Assembly (NCBI GenBank): GCA_030040115.1
Contig: JASHUH010000030.1
Coordinates: 1-8,504, forward strand
Source of the DNA: Acidobacteriaceae bacterium
GTDB lineage: Bacteria; Acidobacteriota; Terriglobia; Terriglobales; Acidobacteriaceae
Direction: 5' to 3'
DNA length: 8,504 nucleotides
Within the stretch, counting starts at the first letter, position 1. Every line of letters starts with the position of its first letter. Position numbers and translations under genes: made by a program. This document shows positions 7,135 through 8,504 of the stretch, piece by piece. The notes beneath the pieces are model-generated. The model had not been told where the DNA came from. It made no database searches and was given only the letters and a program-made list of their open reading frames with translations.

Positions 7135-8331
7135 ATGATCGGTCACATCATTCGCCAGGTGCGCGCCTATGTCTTCCGTGGCGGAGGCGGCGACTACCAC
7201 GATCAGGGAAGCGGTCATTGGATCGACGATCACATCGCCACGCCCATGGCGAAATATCCGCAATACCGGGCCAGCCGCCAATCTTTCGGCCTGAATGTAT
7301 TGGGCAGCATGGTCGTCGAGATTGAGGCGGACAATGGCGAAGTGGGATTCGCCGTCACCACCGGCGGCGAACCTGCGGCTTGGATTGTGGAGATGCACCT
7401 GGCGCGCTTTCTTGAGGGCGCGCGGGTGGCCGATGTCGAGCGCATCTGGGACCAGATGTATCTCTCCACGCTTTATTACGGCCGCAAGGGGATCGTGCTC
7501 AACGCGATAAGCTGCGTTGATTTGGCTCTCTGGGATTTGCTGGGCAAACTGCGGCAGGAGCCGGTCTATCAGCTGCTCGGCGGCAAGGTCCGCGACGAAC
7601 TGGTCTTCTACGCCACCGGGGCCCGGCCCGATTTGGCCAAACCGATGGGCTTCATCGGCGGCAAAATGCCGCTTCATCATGCTCCGGCCGAAGGCGAGGC
7701 GGGACTTGCGAAAAATCTCGCCGAACTGGCCGAGATGCGTTCGCGAACCGGTGACGATTTCTGGCTCATGCTGGACTGCTGGATGAGCCTGGATCTGCAT
7801 TATGCGCTGCGACTGGCGCACAGCGCCGCCCGCTTGGGCCTTAAATGGATCGAGGAAGCGCTCTTGCCGGACGATTACTGGGGCTACGCGGAATTGCGGC
7901 GCAAAGCGCCGCCCGGCATGATGATCACTACCGGAGAGCATGAAGCCACGCGTTGGGGATTCCGCATGTTGCTGGAGATGGGCTGCGCGGATATTCTTCA
8001 GCCCGATGTGGGGTGGTGCGGCGGCCTCACCGAGCTCATCCGCATCTCAGCGCTGGCCGATGCGCGCGGCGTTCTCGTGGTTCCCCACGGGTCCAGCGTC
8101 TATAGCTATCACTTCGTCATCACCCGGCACAACAGCCCTTTTTCCGAGTTCCTGATGATGGCACCGGGAGCAGATCGCGTGGCGCAGATGTTTGCGCCGT
8201 TGCTCCTGGACGAGCCCGTCCCGGTGCAGGGGCGAATGACGCTGCCCGAGACGCCCGGATTCGGCGTTCGCCTCAACCCGGAGTGCAAACTGCACCGTCC
8301 CTATCACCACGATGCACAAGGGACGGGATAA
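7135..8331 (+). CDS. rhmD: L-rhamnonate dehydratase (enolase superfamily)
   Basis: The enzyme removes water from L-rhamnonate to give 2-keto-3-deoxy-L-rhamnonate, a step of non-phosphorylative L-rhamnose catabolism, in the cytoplasm with Mg2+. At 398 residues it has the family's usual length and aligns from end to end with my recollection of E. coli RhmD (YfaW). Shared stretches include [20 protein letters not shown] (28-38), [42 protein letters not shown] (ending at K177), [30 protein letters not shown] and PFSEFLM. The three metal ligands are D214 (LDCW), E240 (KWIEE) and E268 (TGEH), and the catalytic base is H318 (VPHGSS). H28, H33 and H269 are also conserved. The N-terminal capping domain and C-terminal barrel are both complete. 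It starts 69 nt after the lipoprotein gene, so read-through is possible. A convergent gene follows. No other rhamnose genes are visible in the window. The extreme conservation makes the name safe, although substrate promiscuity towards related 6-deoxy acids such as L-mannonate or L-lyxonate is known in this family. Confidence 0.95.
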   Translation: MIGHIIRQVRAYVFRGGGGDYHDQGSGHWIDDHIATPMAKYPQYRASRQSFGLNVLGSMVVEIEADNGEVGFAVTTGGEPAAWIVEMHLARFLEGARVADVERIWDQMYLSTLYYGRKGIVLNAISCVDLALWDLLGKLRQEPVYQLLGGKVRDELVFYATGARPDLAKPMGFIGGKMPLHHAPAEGEAGLAKNLAELAEMRSRTGDDFWLMLDCWMSLDLHYALRLAHSAARLGLKWIEEALLPDDYWGYAELRRKAPPGMMITTGEHEATRWGFRMLLEMGCADILQPDVGWCGGLTELIRISALADARGVLVVPHGSSVYSYHFVITRHNSPFSEFLMMAPGADRVAQMFAPLLLDEPVPVQGRMTLPETPGFGVRLNPECKLHRPYHHDAQGTG

Positions 8332-8434
8332 GAATCACAGGGAAATTCACCTGGGAATCTGATTCCATTCGCGATCTGCAATCTGATTCGCGTAGGCGCC
8401 TTCCCCGATCAAGCACGCCATCCCGATGAACGCA
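8332..8434. other. Convergent intergenic spacer with short direct repeats
   Basis: This 103-nt spacer lies between the stop of rhmD and the stop of the minus-strand gene. AATCTGATTC occurs at 8356-8365 and 8380-8389, and ATTCGCG at 8367-8373 and 8386-8392. The first copy is part of the short dyad GAATC-T-GATTC (8355-8365). A bidirectional terminator would be expected here, but I see no strong hairpin followed by a T-run. Confidence 0.45.
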
Positions 8435-8503
8435 CTAGGTCAGGCTCAACTTGTAAATGCGCATTGCATTCTTCGAGAAATACTTCTCTGCCGCTTCTCG
8501 CGG
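8435..8503 (-). CDS. C-terminal end of a probable amidohydrolase-family protein (runs off right edge)
   Basis: Read on the minus strand, the last 22 codons before a TAG (complement of CTA at 8435-8437) contain AAEKYFSKNAMRIYKL. The pattern K-x-(F/Y)-x-x-N-A-x-R-(I/L)-(Y/F)-x-L is the usual C-terminal helix of Amidohydrolase_2-type TIM-barrel enzymes, in which the polypeptide ends shortly afterwards. The gene converges on rhmD. Some sugar-acid lactonases of rhamnose and fucose pathways belong to this superfamily, so a pathway role is possible but unproven. The fragment is short. The opposite strand is also open here (ATG at 8457, MRIAFFEKYFSAASRG), but it has no ribosome binding site. I therefore hold this call with moderate confidence. 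Confidence 0.55.
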   Translation of the reverse strand, partial: PREAAEKYFSKNAMRIYKLSLT

Positions 8504-8504
8504 C

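Noticed and set aside
7108..7941. A 277-codon open frame on the minus strand, antisense to rhmD.
   Set aside because: The plus strand encodes a near-complete match to the RhmD family with all active-site residues. The antisense translation shows no family features.
8457..8504. A plus-strand start (MRIAFFEKYFSAASRG) at the right edge.
   Set aside because: There is no Shine-Dalgarno sequence, and the minus strand over the same bases reads as a typical amidohydrolase C-terminus ending in a stop.
1..8504. CRISPR arrays, insertion sequences, tRNA or rRNA genes, phage genes or a defence system.
   Set aside because: I found no regularly spaced repeats, transposase motifs, cloverleaf-like sequence, rRNA-like segments or defence-family motifs on reading through.

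Overview
This window looks like chromosomal DNA from a GC-rich, Gram-negative-type heterotroph. Acidobacteriota is my best guess. That rests on the gene style: large secreted Ig-like/beta-propeller lipoproteins, an exported S9 peptidase with the GDRDGECPAPQS signature, and exported clan GH-A hydrolases next to sugar-acid catabolism. There is no rRNA or other phylogenetic marker, so the taxon is inference.

Layout, left to right. (1) The end of a small unrecognised reading frame that runs in from the left edge (stop at 290). (2) A 210-nt spacer. (3) A secreted glycoside hydrolase resembling agarase/beta-galactosidase-type clan GH-A enzymes (501-1787). (4) A 146-nt spacer. (5) An exported S9-family prolyl-oligopeptidase-type serine peptidase (1934-4102). 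(6) A 287-nt spacer with no recognised gene. (7) A large, cysteine-rich lipoprotein with bacterial Ig-like domains followed by a probable beta-propeller (4390-7065). (8) rhmD, L-rhamnonate dehydratase (7135-8331), whose sequence is very diagnostic. (9) A short convergent spacer. (10) The last 22 codons of a minus-strand gene whose tail resembles amidohydrolase-family proteins; it runs off the right edge.

Five genes lie on the plus strand. The spacers of 146-287 nt upstream suggest separate transcription units. The lipoprotein gene and rhmD are 69 nt apart and could be co-transcribed, but their functions have no evident link. Two themes are plausible: extracellular degradation of polymers (glycoside hydrolase, peptidase, both with export signals) and non-phosphorylative L-rhamnose catabolism on the right (RhmD, and possibly a lactonase or other amidohydrolase beyond the edge). 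The three exported proteins carry signal peptides or a lipobox and would act in the periplasm, on the envelope or outside the cell.

I saw no mobile element, CRISPR array, tRNA, rRNA or phage signature. I do not see a convincing previously undescribed system. The points most worth a second look are two independent in-frame 15-bp tandem duplications in the lipoprotein gene, the clipped convergent gene beside rhmD, the start-site question for the lipoprotein, and the unassigned glycoside hydrolase.
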